The notes: generated by a model not told the origin, from the sequence alone. A DNA stretch of 33,952 bases from Thermoleophilia bacterium (GCA_029865325.1 JAOUHF010000016.1:1-33952); one strand, 5' to 3'; positions 1 through 7,537 are shown, counted from the stretch's first letter. Numbers and translations are program-made.

Positions 1-93
1 AGCGAGCAGGGACACCACGACTCCTTTGCCGAGCATGTCAAGCGCTGTCTCCAGCGGGATCTCCTCGAGCCTGATGAAGGTTGCGTCGGCCAC
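1..93 (-). CDS. Partial unidentified ORF running off the left edge
   Basis: On the minus strand, downstream of the alcohol dehydrogenase stop, a frame opens with a possible GTG start at 93 and stays open to the window edge (about 31 codons, beginning VADATFIRLEEIPLETALD). The gap to the upstream gene is about 20 nt, so the two could be co-transcribed. The fragment is too short to assign. The stretch IPLETALDMLGKG loosely resembles the C-terminal tail of zinc alcohol dehydrogenases, but that is weak. No clear Shine-Dalgarno sequence is visible, so the start is uncertain. Confidence 0.35.
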   Translation of the reverse strand, partial: MADATFIRLEEIPLETALDMLGKGVVVSLLA

Positions 94-113
94 TGGCCGA
101 GACGGTCCGCGGC

Positions 114-1142
114 TCAGGGTTGAACCACCGTCCGCACCTCATCGCTGAATGCTTCCAAGCGGTCCAGGGCAAGGTTGATGGCGTCTGCCTCGAGCGGGAT
201 ACAGGCCGTGACGGCCGGCGCCAGATTCAGCTTGCCCTCACGCGCGAAGGCGATCAATTCGGGAAGCTCCGCCGCCAGGTGATCCGAGACGCCGATGATC
301 TCAGCTTCCTTGTTGATGACTTCGGGATACGGCGCCACCGGAAAACTCTCCTGTGTGATGCCGACCAGCGCGGCGCGACCCTTGATCGCGAGTGACCCCA
401 CGGCTTGTTGCATTGTCAACGGCAGACCGACCAGTTCCAGCGCTACGTCCACGCCCCGACCGTCGGTCAACACTTGAATTGCGGCCACGGGATCGTCGCT
501 CGCTGCGTCGACCGGCGTCGCGCCCAGCGTGGCGGCGAACGCCAGCTTGTGCGGGTTGATATCCACGGCGAAGACTGCAGCGGCGCCCAGCGCTTGCGCG
601 AGTTGGATCGCGGAGCTCCCCAGTCCACCTGCGCCGAACACGGCAACGCTTTCGCCCGGCCGCAAGCGGGCCTGGCGCAGGGCGTGCAGCGACGTGGCCG
701 ACGAGCACATCAGGATCGCGCCTTGCGGAAACGGGACCTCGTCCGGCAACGCAAAGACACTCCGCTCAGGCATCAAGACGAATTCCGCGTAACCGCCGGC
801 GCGATGCTTGCCCATCATCTGCCCGTCTCGGCAAAACTGCTCATTGTCTGCGCGACACCATTCACAGGCGCCACAAGTGGCGAGGTAGTGAAGACAGACG
901 CGGTCGCCGCGCTTCGCGGTTTGAACCTCGCCGCCGACGATTTCGACGATCCCCGAGACTTCGTGCCCCAACGTCAGTGGCAGCGACGCGACGCTCGAAA
1001 TGCCGGCGCGATAGTGCGCGTCCGAGTGGCAGATGCCCGCAGCCTTCACGCGGACGAGCACGTCGCGGGGGCCAGGTACAGGAACGGGAAGGTCGTGAAG
1101 TTCCAGCGCCTGACCGGGGTGGACGAGGCGGACGGCTTTCAC
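114..1142 (-). CDS. Zinc-dependent alcohol dehydrogenase (MDR superfamily)
   Basis: A 342-aa medium-chain dehydrogenase/reductase, the usual length of the family, starting at ATG with MKAVRLVHPG. Residues about 25-140 form the GroES-like catalytic domain. The catalytic zinc site is visible as GICHSDAHYR and GHEVSGIVE, and the structural zinc site as the four cysteines of CGACEWCRADNEQFC. The nucleotide-binding Rossmann fold follows with GAGGLGSSAIQLA, and a basic/acidic pattern (AVDINPHK) consistent with NAD(H). The expected reaction is reversible oxidation of an alcohol to an aldehyde or ketone; the substrate cannot be read from the sequence. A possible second gene follows at the window edge. 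Upstream lies a long stretch of debris, so no operon partner is visible on that side. Confidence 0.93.
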   Translation of the reverse strand: MKAVRLVHPGQALELHDLPVPVPGPRDVLVRVKAAGICHSDAHYRAGISSVASLPLTLGHEVSGIVEIVGGEVQTAKRGDRVCLHYLATCGACEWCRADNEQFCRDGQMMGKHRAGGYAEFVLMPERSVFALPDEVPFPQGAILMCSSATSLHALRQARLRPGESVAVFGAGGLGSSAIQLAQALGAAAVFAVDINPHKLAFAATLGATPVDAASDDPVAAIQVLTDGRGVDVALELVGLPLTMQQAVGSLAIKGRAALVGITQESFPVAPYPEVINKEAEIIGVSDHLAAELPELIAFAREGKLNLAPAVTACIPLEADAINLALDRLEAFSDEVRTVVQP

Positions 1143-1929
1143 TTTGCGCCACGATAACAGCGGCCATGAGGAGGCCTGATGCGGGCATGAGCGGTGGGGA
1201 TCGTCGCTCCGTGTCCGCTTGCGCAGCTACCCATACGCCCGCATGACCGACCGACGATCGAAACGCCGTGCGCGGTCCGGCTTCGACTTCAAGGGCCATA
1301 CCGAGGAGATCGGGCTGAAATCCATCAATCTCGTGTGCGAGCGACTCGACGCCTTATTCCCCGAAGAGGACGGCGGCGGATCTTCTCGGTCTTCTTCTTC
1401 CCAGCCTCGACCTCGAACCCGAGCGCCTCAAGAGCAGGACGGCAATTCGGCTAGTGCGGCATCGCTTGTGTTCGGTTGAACGCAGTGTCTCGCGCTTGGC
1501 ACATACCGGTGAACGCGGCGACAATCGGCCACTCCTCCGGGCAGCCGGACACTTCTTCTCTGCGAGTTGGCCCCCTTAGAACGTCGGAGGTCGCCTCACC
1601 GTTGAACAGACCGAGAATGTCCCAGCGACAGCGGCCAACGCTAAGGCACGCGGCTGTGACGAGCCCTCGGGACACCGCTGATCCTGCCTACTCGGAACTA
1701 CCGAACTGCATCGCGGCTGCCGCTGACCCCGCCTACCCGGAACTACCGAGCCGTCAGCCGCGCTTCAGCGTCCAGAGGACGGCGTGCGCTTCACCGAGGA
1801 AGAAAGCGGCGGCCACCCCGAGGTGCTACCTCGGTACTAAACACCGACGTCGAAGGACCGGCGATGTGAGAGCCTCGGAAGCTCGTGTAGAAAGGCGCGC
1901 CGTCGCTTCTCGGCCGAAAGGGGGCATAC
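1143..1929. other. Gene-poor stretch with decayed repeat fragments
   Basis: About 790 bases without a convincing gene. The track ORFs here are low-complexity, Arg/Ser/Pro-rich and lack ribosome sites. One frame starting near 1243 (MTDRRSKRRARSGFDF) contains a sensible helix-like stretch for about 40 codons before becoming Ser/Arg-rich; it could be the remains of a small gene, but I do not call it. Two copies of the family B repeat core (cc[t/c]gcctac[t/c]cggaactaccga) lie at about 1685-1705 and 1729-1749. On the minus strand this core corresponds to the end of a small protein seen elsewhere in the window. Confidence 0.5.
1677..1752 (-). repeat. Family B repeat, two tandem degenerate copies
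   Basis: Two close copies of GCTGA(T/C)CC(T/C)GCCTAC(T/C)CGGAACTACCGA occur about 44 bases apart. The same core recurs at about 5760 and 7765, with a shorter match at 7109. Read on the minus strand, the fuller copies encode EFGSSG followed by a degenerate tail. These two are short pieces only, so they are best described as decayed fragments of a dispersed small-gene family. Confidence 0.55.
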
Positions 1930-2193
1930 GTGAGCCTTGTATTGACCCTTCCTCTCGCTGACTGGGGCATGCACGACGACGTCGGCGGTGGATGGATGAT
2001 CGTGATGATGTTCTTGATGCTGCTCTTCTGGGTAGCAGTCATCCTCGGGATTGTCTGGCTCGCCCGCGGTGGAGGCGGCGGCTGGCGAGAACCGCGAAGG
2101 GAGACGCCGACCGAGATCCTCGACCGCCGATTCGCCGAAGGTGCGATCTCGGTGGAGGACTACCAGGAACGGCTAAAGGTCCTCACGGGCTAA
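1930..2193 (+). CDS. Small membrane protein with C-terminal SHOCT domain
   Basis: An 87-aa protein. The GTG start is supported by a purine-rich AAAGGGGG ribosome site 7-14 bases upstream. Residues about 22-46 are a strongly hydrophobic membrane segment (WMIVMMFLMLLFWVAVILGI), followed by a Gly-rich linker. A SHOCT domain covers about residues 57-87: PTEILDRRFAEGAISVEDYQERLKVL has the typical RxAxGxIxxEEYxxR pattern. SHOCT domains are short oligomerisation or adaptor modules common in actinobacterial membrane proteins; the specific role is unknown. The next gene on the same strand, 94 bases downstream, encodes another membrane-anchored protein and may be co-expressed. Confidence 0.8.
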   Translation: MSLVLTLPLADWGMHDDVGGGWMIVMMFLMLLFWVAVILGIVWLARGGGGGWREPRRETPTEILDRRFAEGAISVEDYQERLKVLTG

Positions 2194-2287
2194 GCCCAGC
2201 ACTTCGGTCAGAATAGACATGTGGTCTTCTACGCACGCGGCTTGATGATGTGTTCGTGATCATGACCAGACACGTCGAAGGAGAGCC

Positions 2288-2725
2288 GTGCGTTCGAGGA
2301 ATCTTGTCCTCTTTGCCGTCATTGCCGCCCTTGCCGTAGGGGCGGCACTTGCGACAGGCATCATCGGAACCGGTCCGGATCACGATGATCCGGGGCAGGG
2401 CGCGACCGGCTACGTGCGTGAGCATCCGGTGGACGTGCCCACGTCTGCGCGCACGGTTTCCGTGTCATCTGACATGCCGATGCCGTCCGCACACGCCCGG
2501 ATGCTCTCGGCGATGCTCATCGAAGGCCACCTCCCCGACGCGCCCGTGATGGCGGAGGTCATGACCGACACCGATTGCGCGCCCGACGCACAGATGATCT
2601 CGCACTGCCGCAACGAGATGCAGCTGTCCAACGGAGAGAAGATCGTCGTTCGCCACCCACACGACATGCGCGACGTACCGTGCCTCGCGCCGGGTGAGCG
2701 CGTGCGACTCGTTCCCACGGCCTAG
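2288..2725 (+). CDS. Membrane-anchored or secreted Met/His-rich protein of unknown function
   Basis: A 145-aa protein with a GTG start preceded by GAAGGAGAGCC, a good ribosome site. Residues 5-27 (LVLFAVIAALAVGAALATG) form an uncleaved anchor or signal peptide. The remainder is extracytoplasmic in character and rich in Met, His and Asp (for example SDMPMPSAHARML and VRHPHDMRD). It has three cysteines, in DTDCAPDAQMISHC and VPCLAPGERV. The His/Met/Cys pattern would suit a metal-associated periplasmic protein, but that is inference and no defined catalytic motif is present. It follows the SHOCT membrane protein on the same strand, a pairing that would fit an envelope or metal-stress locus. Confidence 0.7.
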   Translation: MRSRNLVLFAVIAALAVGAALATGIIGTGPDHDDPGQGATGYVREHPVDVPTSARTVSVSSDMPMPSAHARMLSAMLIEGHLPDAPVMAEVMTDTDCAPDAQMISHCRNEMQLSNGEKIVVRHPHDMRDVPCLAPGERVRLVPTA

Positions 2726-3097
2726 TCTCCGCTTCCGAATCTTCTAGACCGGTGACGCACTCGCAGCTTTCACCGTCCACAGAACTCTCGCTCCCAGCAC
2801 TCCGGGCCGCATGGGGCCGTGTCCCCAGAAGCCATCTCGACGACATAGCCTGAGTCCGTCATCATCTCTTCCGTGATCGTTTCGCGATCATCGACCTGCG
2901 CTCCAGCCCCGACCATCCGCTCGGGGACGCGCTCGAGACCTTCATCCGCCGCGAGGACGCCGAGCGCTTTGTCGCGGAGGGGCGCAGCGACGATCCCGAG
3001 CCTGCGAGCTACCTGCGGATCGAGGAGCGGGAGCTAGAGGCGGGCGGGCGGAACTAGGTACCACTGAGGGTGGCGTTAATGACCGTGCCCGCCTGAG
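2726..3097. other. Intergenic stretch holding family A and family B gene debris
   Basis: No intact gene is seen. A short family B match lies near 2788-2812: on the minus strand it reads CGPECWERE, the same CxECWER core as the copies near 5790 and 7395. The right half carries the longest family A copy, listed separately as a pseudogene. The remainder shows nothing recognisable. Confidence 0.5.
2849..3057 (+). pseudogene. Decayed family A small protein (longest copy, no start codon)
   Basis: A frame with no usable start codon is open after a TGA and ends in TAG at 3055-3057. It reads ...LGDALETFIRREDAERFV, then a short linker, then DDPEPASYLRIEERELEAGG. The last 35 or so residues recur almost unchanged at 4184-4249 and 6732-6820 and, more diverged, at 3527-3585. 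In the other copies the conserved residue is Leu where this copy has Pro (DPEPA versus DPELA). The pattern REDAERFIEEVRGDDPELASYLRIEER looks like the C-terminal half of a genuine small helical protein. Here the N-terminal half and initiation codon are missing or eroded. Function unknown. Confidence 0.55.
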
Positions 3098-3514
3098 TCA
3101 GGTTTGGGTGTCGCCGAGCTGACGTAGGAGCGAGCCGGTGTCCGCAATCTCCCATGCCTCGACGATCAAGCCGTCCCGGAAGTGGGCGAAGACCACCTGG
3201 TCAATCATGAAGCTCTCTCCCTGGGCACGGATGCCCGCGAACTCACCAACGAGGGTGCCAGTGACGACGACCCGAGCGACCGCCCGCGACTCCAGGGCGA
3301 TGGTCTCCTGAACGTCATGGCGGATGTCTGGCATCGCGGCTTTCGCGTCGACCCAAACAGCCTTCTCCCCCTCGACACCCTGTGTGGAGAGCCCAAGCGG
3401 AGCATGGACGATCACGTCGGGGTGCAGGTAGCGGTCGAACGCGTCGACGTCGCCGCGATCACCTGCGGCTAGCCAGTCGCGGAGCAGCGTCTCGTGCGGA
3501 TGCATCTCCGGCAT
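3098..3514 (-). CDS. SnoaL-like / ester cyclase family protein (NTF2-like fold)
   Basis: The track ORF (194 aa) includes about 56 low-complexity residues. The folded part begins at MPEMHPHETLLRDWLAAGDRGD, so I place the start at ATG 3514, giving 138 aa, the usual length of SnoaL-like proteins. Visible features are the helix-rich start (LLRDWLAAGDRGDVDAFDRYL), the family-typical HPDVIVHAP segment, and the C-terminal sheet DQVVFAHFRDGLIVEAWEIAD, which matches the end of SnoaL/ester-cyclase domains. Members bind small hydrophobic molecules or act as isomerases or hydrolases; the substrate here is unknown. A second ATG three codons in is possible. The gene starts inside the family A debris region and has no clear operon partner. 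Confidence 0.8.
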   Translation of the reverse strand: MPEMHPHETLLRDWLAAGDRGDVDAFDRYLHPDVIVHAPLGLSTQGVEGEKAVWVDAKAAMPDIRHDVQETIALESRAVARVVVTGTLVGEFAGIRAQGESFMIDQVVFAHFRDGLIVEAWEIADTGSLLRQLGDTQT

Positions 3515-3526
3515 GATCACCGATGG

Positions 3527-3585
3527 CCGAACTCGCGCGCTACCTGCGGATCGACGAGCGGGAGCTTCAAGCGGGCGCGTATCTC
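3527..3585 (+). repeat. Family A repeat fragment (diverged copy)
   Basis: The plus-strand frame reads AELARYLRIDERELQAGA, the same C-terminal core as the copies at 2994-3057, 4184-4249 and 6779-6820 but with several substitutions. It lies just upstream of the SnoaL-like gene on the opposite strand and has no intact surrounding gene. Confidence 0.5.
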
Positions 3586-3768
3586 TGGCGCTCGTACGCG
3601 GATCCCCTGATGGCACCGGGTGCAATTCGCGGCTATGGTGGATGAGCGCGTTGGTTGTCTCTGACGCCGTGGAGGATTTCAACTTCCTCTTCGATTGTCT
3701 CCCCCGACCTAGCGCAGCAGAGAGTTCGTTTTGGGCTCCCTGTCCTGATCGGAACGAAGGAGCATCAC

Positions 3769-4083
3769 ATGTTCGCCACCATTCGTCGTTACGACGGCGT
3801 GGACCAGAATCGTACGGTCGAGCTGACCCGCAAGGTCAACGAAACCCTCGTCCCGAAGCTCGAGAAGCTGTCGGGGTTCAAGGGCTACTACCTGATGGAT
3901 GCCGGCAACGGCGTCTTCAGCTCGTTCGGTCTCTTCGAGACGCCTGAGCAGGGCATGGAGTCGACGAAGCTCGTCACAACGTGGATCCGCGAGGAGAAGC
4001 TCGACACGATTCTCCCCAACGAGCCCAAGATCACGAGCGGCAAGATCGTTGCTCACAGCGACCGCGTTCTCGTCGCCGCGTAG
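3769..4083 (+). CDS. Antibiotic biosynthesis monooxygenase-like (ABM / dimeric alpha-beta barrel) protein
   Basis: The track ORF starts far upstream, but the gene begins at ATG 3769, which has an AAGGAG ribosome site eight bases before it. This gives 104 aa. The sequence alternates strand-helix-strand as in ferredoxin-like dimeric alpha-beta barrel proteins: MFATIRRYDGVD, then helix ELTRKVNETLVPKLEKL, then GFKGYYLMDAG and VFSSFGLFETPEQ. A C-terminal part with KLVTTWIREEKL follows. Such proteins are cofactor-free oxygenases or small stress proteins; activity here cannot be read. A strong GC hairpin follows the stop, so it is probably a single-gene transcript. Confidence 0.78.
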   Translation: MFATIRRYDGVDQNRTVELTRKVNETLVPKLEKLSGFKGYYLMDAGNGVFSSFGLFETPEQGMESTKLVTTWIREEKLDTILPNEPKITSGKIVAHSDRVLVAA

Positions 4084-4105
4084 CTCGACCGCACCGCATT
4101 CGACG

Positions 4106-4129
4106 GAGGGCCCGGCTTGCCGGGCCCTC
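4106..4129 (+). terminator. GC-rich hairpin terminator after the ABM protein
   Basis: Perfect 10-bp arms GAGGGCCCGG / CCGGGCCCTC enclose a CTTG loop. A further CGACG / CGTCG pairing is possible outside. It lies 22 bases after the ABM stop and between convergent genes, so it may serve both. There is no long T tract, as is common in high-GC bacteria. Confidence 0.8.
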
Positions 4130-4183
4130 ATTCGTCGACGGAGCCACGTTGAAGCTCTTTCCCCGCGTTTGCCGCCTTCGTAC

Positions 4184-4249
4184 GATCCCGAGCTCGCGAG
4201 CTACCTGCGGATCGAGGAGCGGGCGCTAGAGGCGGGCGGGCGGAACTGA
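4184..4249 (+). repeat. Family A repeat fragment (near-identical C-terminal copy)
   Basis: The frame reads DPELASYLRIEERALEAGGRN and ends with TGA. At nucleotide level it is nearly identical to 2994-3057, sharing GAGCTACCTGCGGATCGAGG and the final GAGGCGGGCGGGCGGAACT. Only the end of the gene is present here, so it is a fragment and not a functional gene. Confidence 0.6.
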
Positions 4250-4286
4250 GAGGCAAAGACAAGTGAGCCGGCTCGGCAAACCCGCC

Positions 4287-5513
4287 TCAGGTACTGACGA
4301 GGAGAACGAGCGCCTTCCGCGAACTCGCGCCGAGCGCGTCGCGTGCCTCAAGCCTCACACGGAACCTTCCGATCCGACGCGGGGTCCCGGCGATCGTGCC
4401 GGTCTTCGACAAAAGCCTGATGCCGAGCGGGAACTTGCCACGGACCACCCTCCACTTCAGGGGCTGGACGCCTCCCACCGTTTTCAGCTTCAGTCGGTAC
4501 GTGCGTGCGAGCTTCGCGGACCTCAAGCGGAAGGTCTTGATCGCGAGCCTTGGCGCAACGATCAACGCAGTGCTCGCGTTCGCCACGCGTCCTTCGCTGT
4601 CCGTCGCGGTAATGGCGAACGCAAAGTTCCCCGCCGTCTGAGGCGTTCCGCTGATCGTGCCTCGTGTCGCGTCGAGTGCGACGCCGGGGGGCAATGCGCC
4701 CGACTCAAGCGCCCATGCGTAAGTGCCGGTTCCGCCCGTTGCGGTAAAGGTCTTCCCGACGCGGATCCCGACTTCACTGCTCGGCCGCTGCACCGAGCCG
4801 AGCGGGGACTTCACGCTCACGGGCTGGCGGACGGCGAGCGTGTATGTCTGTGTGTCAAAGGGGCTGCCGTTCTCGGCCTTGACGACGAACTGGTAGCTCC
4901 CCTCAGAAGTGGGTGCTCCGCTCAAGACACCAGATTTCGAGAGGGTGATGCCTGGAGGAAGCACTCCCGACTCCAGCGACCAGGTCGCCTGCACCTCGGG
5001 GCCGGTGGGCGGGTTTAGGCCCACAACCTGCTTCGTCGCGAGTGTGTCGGTATAGGCCTGGCCAACGGTGGCCGGCTTGACGGACGGGTTAATGATCGCG
5101 AGTCCCGGGTCGATCGGGATGCTGAATTCGCGTTCCGATCGATCCTCGCGTTCGCACCAAGAAGGTCCCCCTTGCGCGAAGGTGAGGTCGTGGTCCCACA
5201 CCCAGAAACGCGCCAGACCGGCGCCCGTGGGGACGCCGGAGATGACACCGTCTCTCGACATCGAGAGCCCCGTCGGAAGCGAGCCGTTGACGATCTCGAA
5301 CCAGTCGTAAGGTTCGCAGCCCGAGCCCTCCTCGGACTCGATCTCGATCTCATACGGCACGCCGACATACCCCGTCGGACAACGGAGCAGAGCCGCCTCA
5401 CCCGGCGTTTCTCGACACGCGCCGTTGTCGCCCTCGAAGTCCGCGGCAGATGCGCCGGTCACGACGATTGCCGCAAGCACACCGACGACGATGAGGGCGA
5501 GTTTCGACCGCAT
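4287..5513 (-). CDS. Secreted protein with putative Ig (He_PIG) repeats
   Basis: A 408-aa protein with a clear signal peptide (residues 1-23, KLALIVVGVLAAIVVTGASA, cleavage after ASA). The mature part contains four repeats of the putative-Ig type. Each carries the hallmark LPxG(I/L/V)xL....G.(I/L)SG(T/V/A)P: SLPTGLSMSRDGVISGVP, VLPPGITLSKSGVLSGAP, ALPPGVALDATRGTISGTP and FPLGIRLLSKTGTIAGTP. Four cysteines lie in the N-terminal repeat and could form disulfides. The fold suggests an extracellular adhesion or binding role; there is no LPXTG sorting signal or C-terminal membrane anchor. It converges with the ABM gene and has no operon partner. Confidence 0.88.
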   Translation of the reverse strand: MRSKLALIVVGVLAAIVVTGASAADFEGDNGACRETPGEAALLRCPTGYVGVPYEIEIESEEGSGCEPYDWFEIVNGSLPTGLSMSRDGVISGVPTGAGLARFWVWDHDLTFAQGGPSWCEREDRSEREFSIPIDPGLAIINPSVKPATVGQAYTDTLATKQVVGLNPPTGPEVQATWSLESGVLPPGITLSKSGVLSGAPTSEGSYQFVVKAENGSPFDTQTYTLAVRQPVSVKSPLGSVQRPSSEVGIRVGKTFTATGGTGTYAWALESGALPPGVALDATRGTISGTPQTAGNFAFAITATDSEGRVANASTALIVAPRLAIKTFRLRSAKLARTYRLKLKTVGGVQPLKWRVVRGKFPLGIRLLSKTGTIAGTPRRIGRFRVRLEARDALGASSRKALVLLVST

Positions 5514-5964
5514 TGGCTCGGAATATATTCGGTGACGAAAGTAAGCGTCTTGTGGGCTACCGGCGTGCCGCGCTCACGCGCGACGAACTAGCGGCTGATT
5601 CCTCGTATGTTCGCTCAGGTCTCGCAGGGTGAGTCGAGCGCGGCGGAAGCAGTGCGCTCGAGCGCGATAGGATGAAGCGGATCTGGGCGAAGTGGCAGGC
5701 GGTCGGCAAGATCTAGTCGCCTGGGCGCTCCACTCGCCGCATCAGGGCAACTTCTGAGCCCGCCCACCCGGAACTACCGAACTCCCGCTCCCAACCCTCG
5801 GGGCAGAAGACGAACGGCTCCCCTAGCCCTCACCCCACGGAGCCGCTTCGCCTTGCTCGCCTATCGGGGGCCCCCCTTCGAGGGAAATCCGCCGGAATCC
5901 GCAAGTTTTGGCAACTGAGCGCGTCTACTCAGTGAAGGACATCCCCCGAGACAGGAGACAGGGC
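5514..5964. other. Intergenic stretch with a family B fragment
   Basis: About 450 bases with no intact gene. The best-preserved family B copy lies near 5755-5817. A very short frame at 5672 (MKRIWAKWQAVGKI, then stop) is not called. Upstream of the next gene is a GACAGGAGACAGG stretch that serves as its ribosome site. Confidence 0.5.
5755..5817 (-). repeat. Family B repeat (longest readable copy)
   Basis: On the minus strand this reads EPFVFCPEGWEREFGSSGW and stays open to a stop near 5714. The core FVFCPE(C)WERE is shared with the minus-strand readings at 7382-7415 (FVFCPECWERD) and 7764-7812 (CSECWKREFG). The CPEC-type knuckle suggests a decayed small zinc-ribbon-like protein; in this copy the second Cys is Gly. 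Confidence 0.5.
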
Positions 5965-6393
5965 ATGAAGCTCAGATTCTTGCTCATAGGAGTGATGGCG
6001 GCCGGACTTGCGGCCTCGGCCGCGATCGCAGCTCCTCCGCCCGGAAAGGGCAAGCCGGAAACAGCCGGCAAGCCCGCAACGACCGGACTGACGTGCAAGC
6101 CGAAGGTCACCGTCGTGCTGAAGGGAGCGCTCACGAGCGCCTCGGCGGACTCGCTTGGCATGAGCGTGACGCGTTCCAATCGGTGGGGGCGAGCGTACGC
6201 CGGAGCCGGCACGGCGACGGTGATCGTCGACGACAAGACGAAGGTTCGCCGAAACGGCAAGAAAATGCTGACGGACCTCGAAGTCGGCGACTGGCTGCTC
6301 GTCCAGGCGAGAGCGTGCAAGGCCGACCTCCTCGCGGAGGAAGCGCCCGCTCTGACCGCCGTACGGGTCGTCGCTCACCCGGCGAAGGCGTAA
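5965..6393 (+). CDS. Secreted protein of unknown function (DUF5666-like beta fold possible)
   Basis: The start is ATG 5965 and not the track's upstream ATG, because it has an AGGAGACAGGGC ribosome site and begins directly with a signal peptide (KLRFLLIGVMAAGLAASAAIA, cleavage near AIA-APP). This gives 142 aa. A Pro/Gly/Lys linker is followed by a beta-rich domain: VTVVLKGALTSASADSL, ATVIVDDKTKVRRNG and LTDLEVGDWLLVQARAC. The DLEVGDWLLVQ pattern resembles the OB-like DUF5666 modules, but the match is by eye only. Two cysteines could form a disulfide. A very strong hairpin follows. Confidence 0.72.
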   Translation: MKLRFLLIGVMAAGLAASAAIAAPPPGKGKPETAGKPATTGLTCKPKVTVVLKGALTSASADSLGMSVTRSNRWGRAYAGAGTATVIVDDKTKVRRNGKKMLTDLEVGDWLLVQARACKADLLAEEAPALTAVRVVAHPAKA

Positions 6394-6427
6394 AGGCAGC
6401 AGACAGGCTTCTCCACGGGGGAACGCA

Positions 6428-6480
6428 GCGGGAAGGGCGATCACACCACCGGGCGGCGGCACCCGTGTCGCCCTTCCCGC
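6428..6480 (+). terminator. Long inverted repeat, probable terminator
   Basis: Perfect 13-bp arms GCGGGAAGGGCGA (6428-6440) and TCGCCCTTCCCGC (6468-6480). The pairing continues through CAC/GTG after one bulged base, giving a hairpin of about 50 nt. It starts 35 bases after the stop of the secreted protein on the same strand. The length and GC content fit a terminator; there is no U tract. Confidence 0.65.
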
Positions 6481-6532
6481 AAAGAACGGGACTCAGAGGT
6501 ATCGACGCCCTGCCGCCAGGCGAAAGGCGGCA

Positions 6533-6733
6533 ATGGACACAGGCGACACTGTGATATACGGGGGCAGCCGCTTCGTCGTCCGAGGCATTGATCCAGCGGG
6601 CGTTGATCCGCGCTGTGTCTACCTGGAAGATGCCAAGACCGGGAAGAGAGTCTCAGTTACCTACGAAGAGCCGGCGCGCGCAGCGCGGAACGATGCCGTC
6701 CTCCATGTCGTAGACGACGAAGACCCCGCTTAG
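6533..6733 (+). CDS. Small hypothetical protein
   Basis: A 66-aa frame with ATG at 6533 and an AAAGGCGG ribosome-site-like stretch upstream. The sequence is a balanced, soluble, beta-rich small domain: DTVIYGGSRFVVRGIDPAG, VDPRCVYLEDAKTGKRVSVT and YEEPARAARND. The (D/T)xVIYxGxRFVVRG start resembles small SH3-like barrel proteins, but I do not recognise a named family. It lies between the long hairpin and a family A fragment, so it is an island gene in a decayed region. Confidence 0.6.
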   Translation: MDTGDTVIYGGSRFVVRGIDPAGVDPRCVYLEDAKTGKRVSVTYEEPARAARNDAVLHVVDDEDPA

Positions 6734-6830
6734 GCCGCGAGGACGCGGAGCGCTTCATCGAGGAGGTTCGCGGCGACGATCCCGAGCTCGCGAGCTACCT
6801 GCGGATCGAGGAGCGGGTGGAGTATCGGAC
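6732..6830 (+). repeat. Family A repeat fragment (best-preserved core)
   Basis: In frame this reads REDAERFIEEVRGDD followed by PELASYLRIEER, then departs from the family (VEYRTRLG). It therefore has an intact middle but lost both its N-terminus and its usual ELEAGGRN end. It begins at the stop of the preceding small gene. Comparison with 2938-3057 defines the family consensus. Confidence 0.6.
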
Positions 6831-6840
6831 GCGACTCGGG

Positions 6841-7059
6841 CTAACCCGGAACGGAGACGCGGACGGAGGGGGTGTCCGTGCCCTCAGGGTCATGGACGTA
6901 CTGCCCTCCATGCGTTCCTCGGATGAAACGAAAACCGGTCCGCCGGGCGGTGCTTTCTCTGATGTTGCCCCGAAGGTAGTCGCGTAACTCCGCGATTTCG
7001 ACATCGAGCAGGTCGGCCAGTCGCTTCTCGATCTCCTTCGCACGGTCGCCGCTGATCAT
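6841..7059 (-). CDS. Small hypothetical protein, helical N-terminus
   Basis: A 72-aa frame starting MISGDRAKEIEKRLADLLDVEIAE..., with a convincing amphipathic helix (residues about 4-32) and a charged C-terminal half containing FRFIRGTHGGQYVHDPEG. The composition is that of a real soluble protein, unlike neighbouring shadow ORFs. However, no clear Shine-Dalgarno sequence precedes the ATG, and the region is full of debris. No family recognised. Its 3' end abuts the family A fragment on the other strand. Confidence 0.42.
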   Translation of the reverse strand: MISGDRAKEIEKRLADLLDVEIAELRDYLRGNIRESTARRTGFRFIRGTHGGQYVHDPEGTDTPSVRVSVPG

Positions 7060-7537
7060 TGGCTGAGTGAAGCGACCGCGTCGGATGTCGGATATACGAG
7101 CGCCGCCGCTGACCCCGCCTACCCGGAGCCGCGGAGGCGGGGGGCGACGAAGATGGATGACCGGCCACGCATACGCGAGAGAAGAACAGCGACGACCTGT
7201 CGCAAATTGCGCCGGATTTCGTCCGTCAGTGCTTGACCGGCGAGCAGGCGGTCCTTAGAGTCGCCGATGTACCGAGTACGGAGCGTCTGAGGTTGATGGC
7301 TCCCCGAGAGGCACTCGCTTCGGCGAAGGTCAGTCGGGTTGCCGGACGAGGTCGCCACCGGCTCGGTGCATTTTCGTGGTCCTATCCCGCTCCCAGCATT
7401 CCGGGCAGAAGACGAACTATCCGTGGATGAGGAAGGCCCGTCGGGTGGCGGGGGTGCCGCGCTCGTGCGGAGGAAACCAATGCGGAAGAGCCAACTGCTC
7501 CAAGCAAGTCCTGACAACTGCTTGCAGGAGGCCATCT
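7060..7537. other. Intergenic stretch with family B fragments
   Basis: No intact gene in about 480 bases. A partial family B core lies at 7109-7133 (GCTGACCCCGCCTACCCGGA). A second piece at 7382-7415 reads FVFCPECWERD on the minus strand. The end of the stretch carries the GCAGGAGGCC ribosome site of the next gene. Confidence 0.5.
7382..7415 (-). repeat. Family B repeat fragment (CPEC knuckle intact)
   Basis: On the minus strand this reads FVFCPECWERD and then diverges. Here both cysteines of the CPEC knuckle are kept, which supports the zinc-ribbon interpretation of the ancestral protein. Confidence 0.5.

Noticed and set aside
1476-1961. 161-aa plus-strand ORF
   Set aside because: Spans two family B fragments, low-complexity composition, no ribosome site, and overlaps the supported GTG start of the SHOCT gene.
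7119-7535. 138-aa minus-strand ORF
   Set aside because: Ser/Pro-rich, no family resemblance; the family B fragment inside it is read in another frame.
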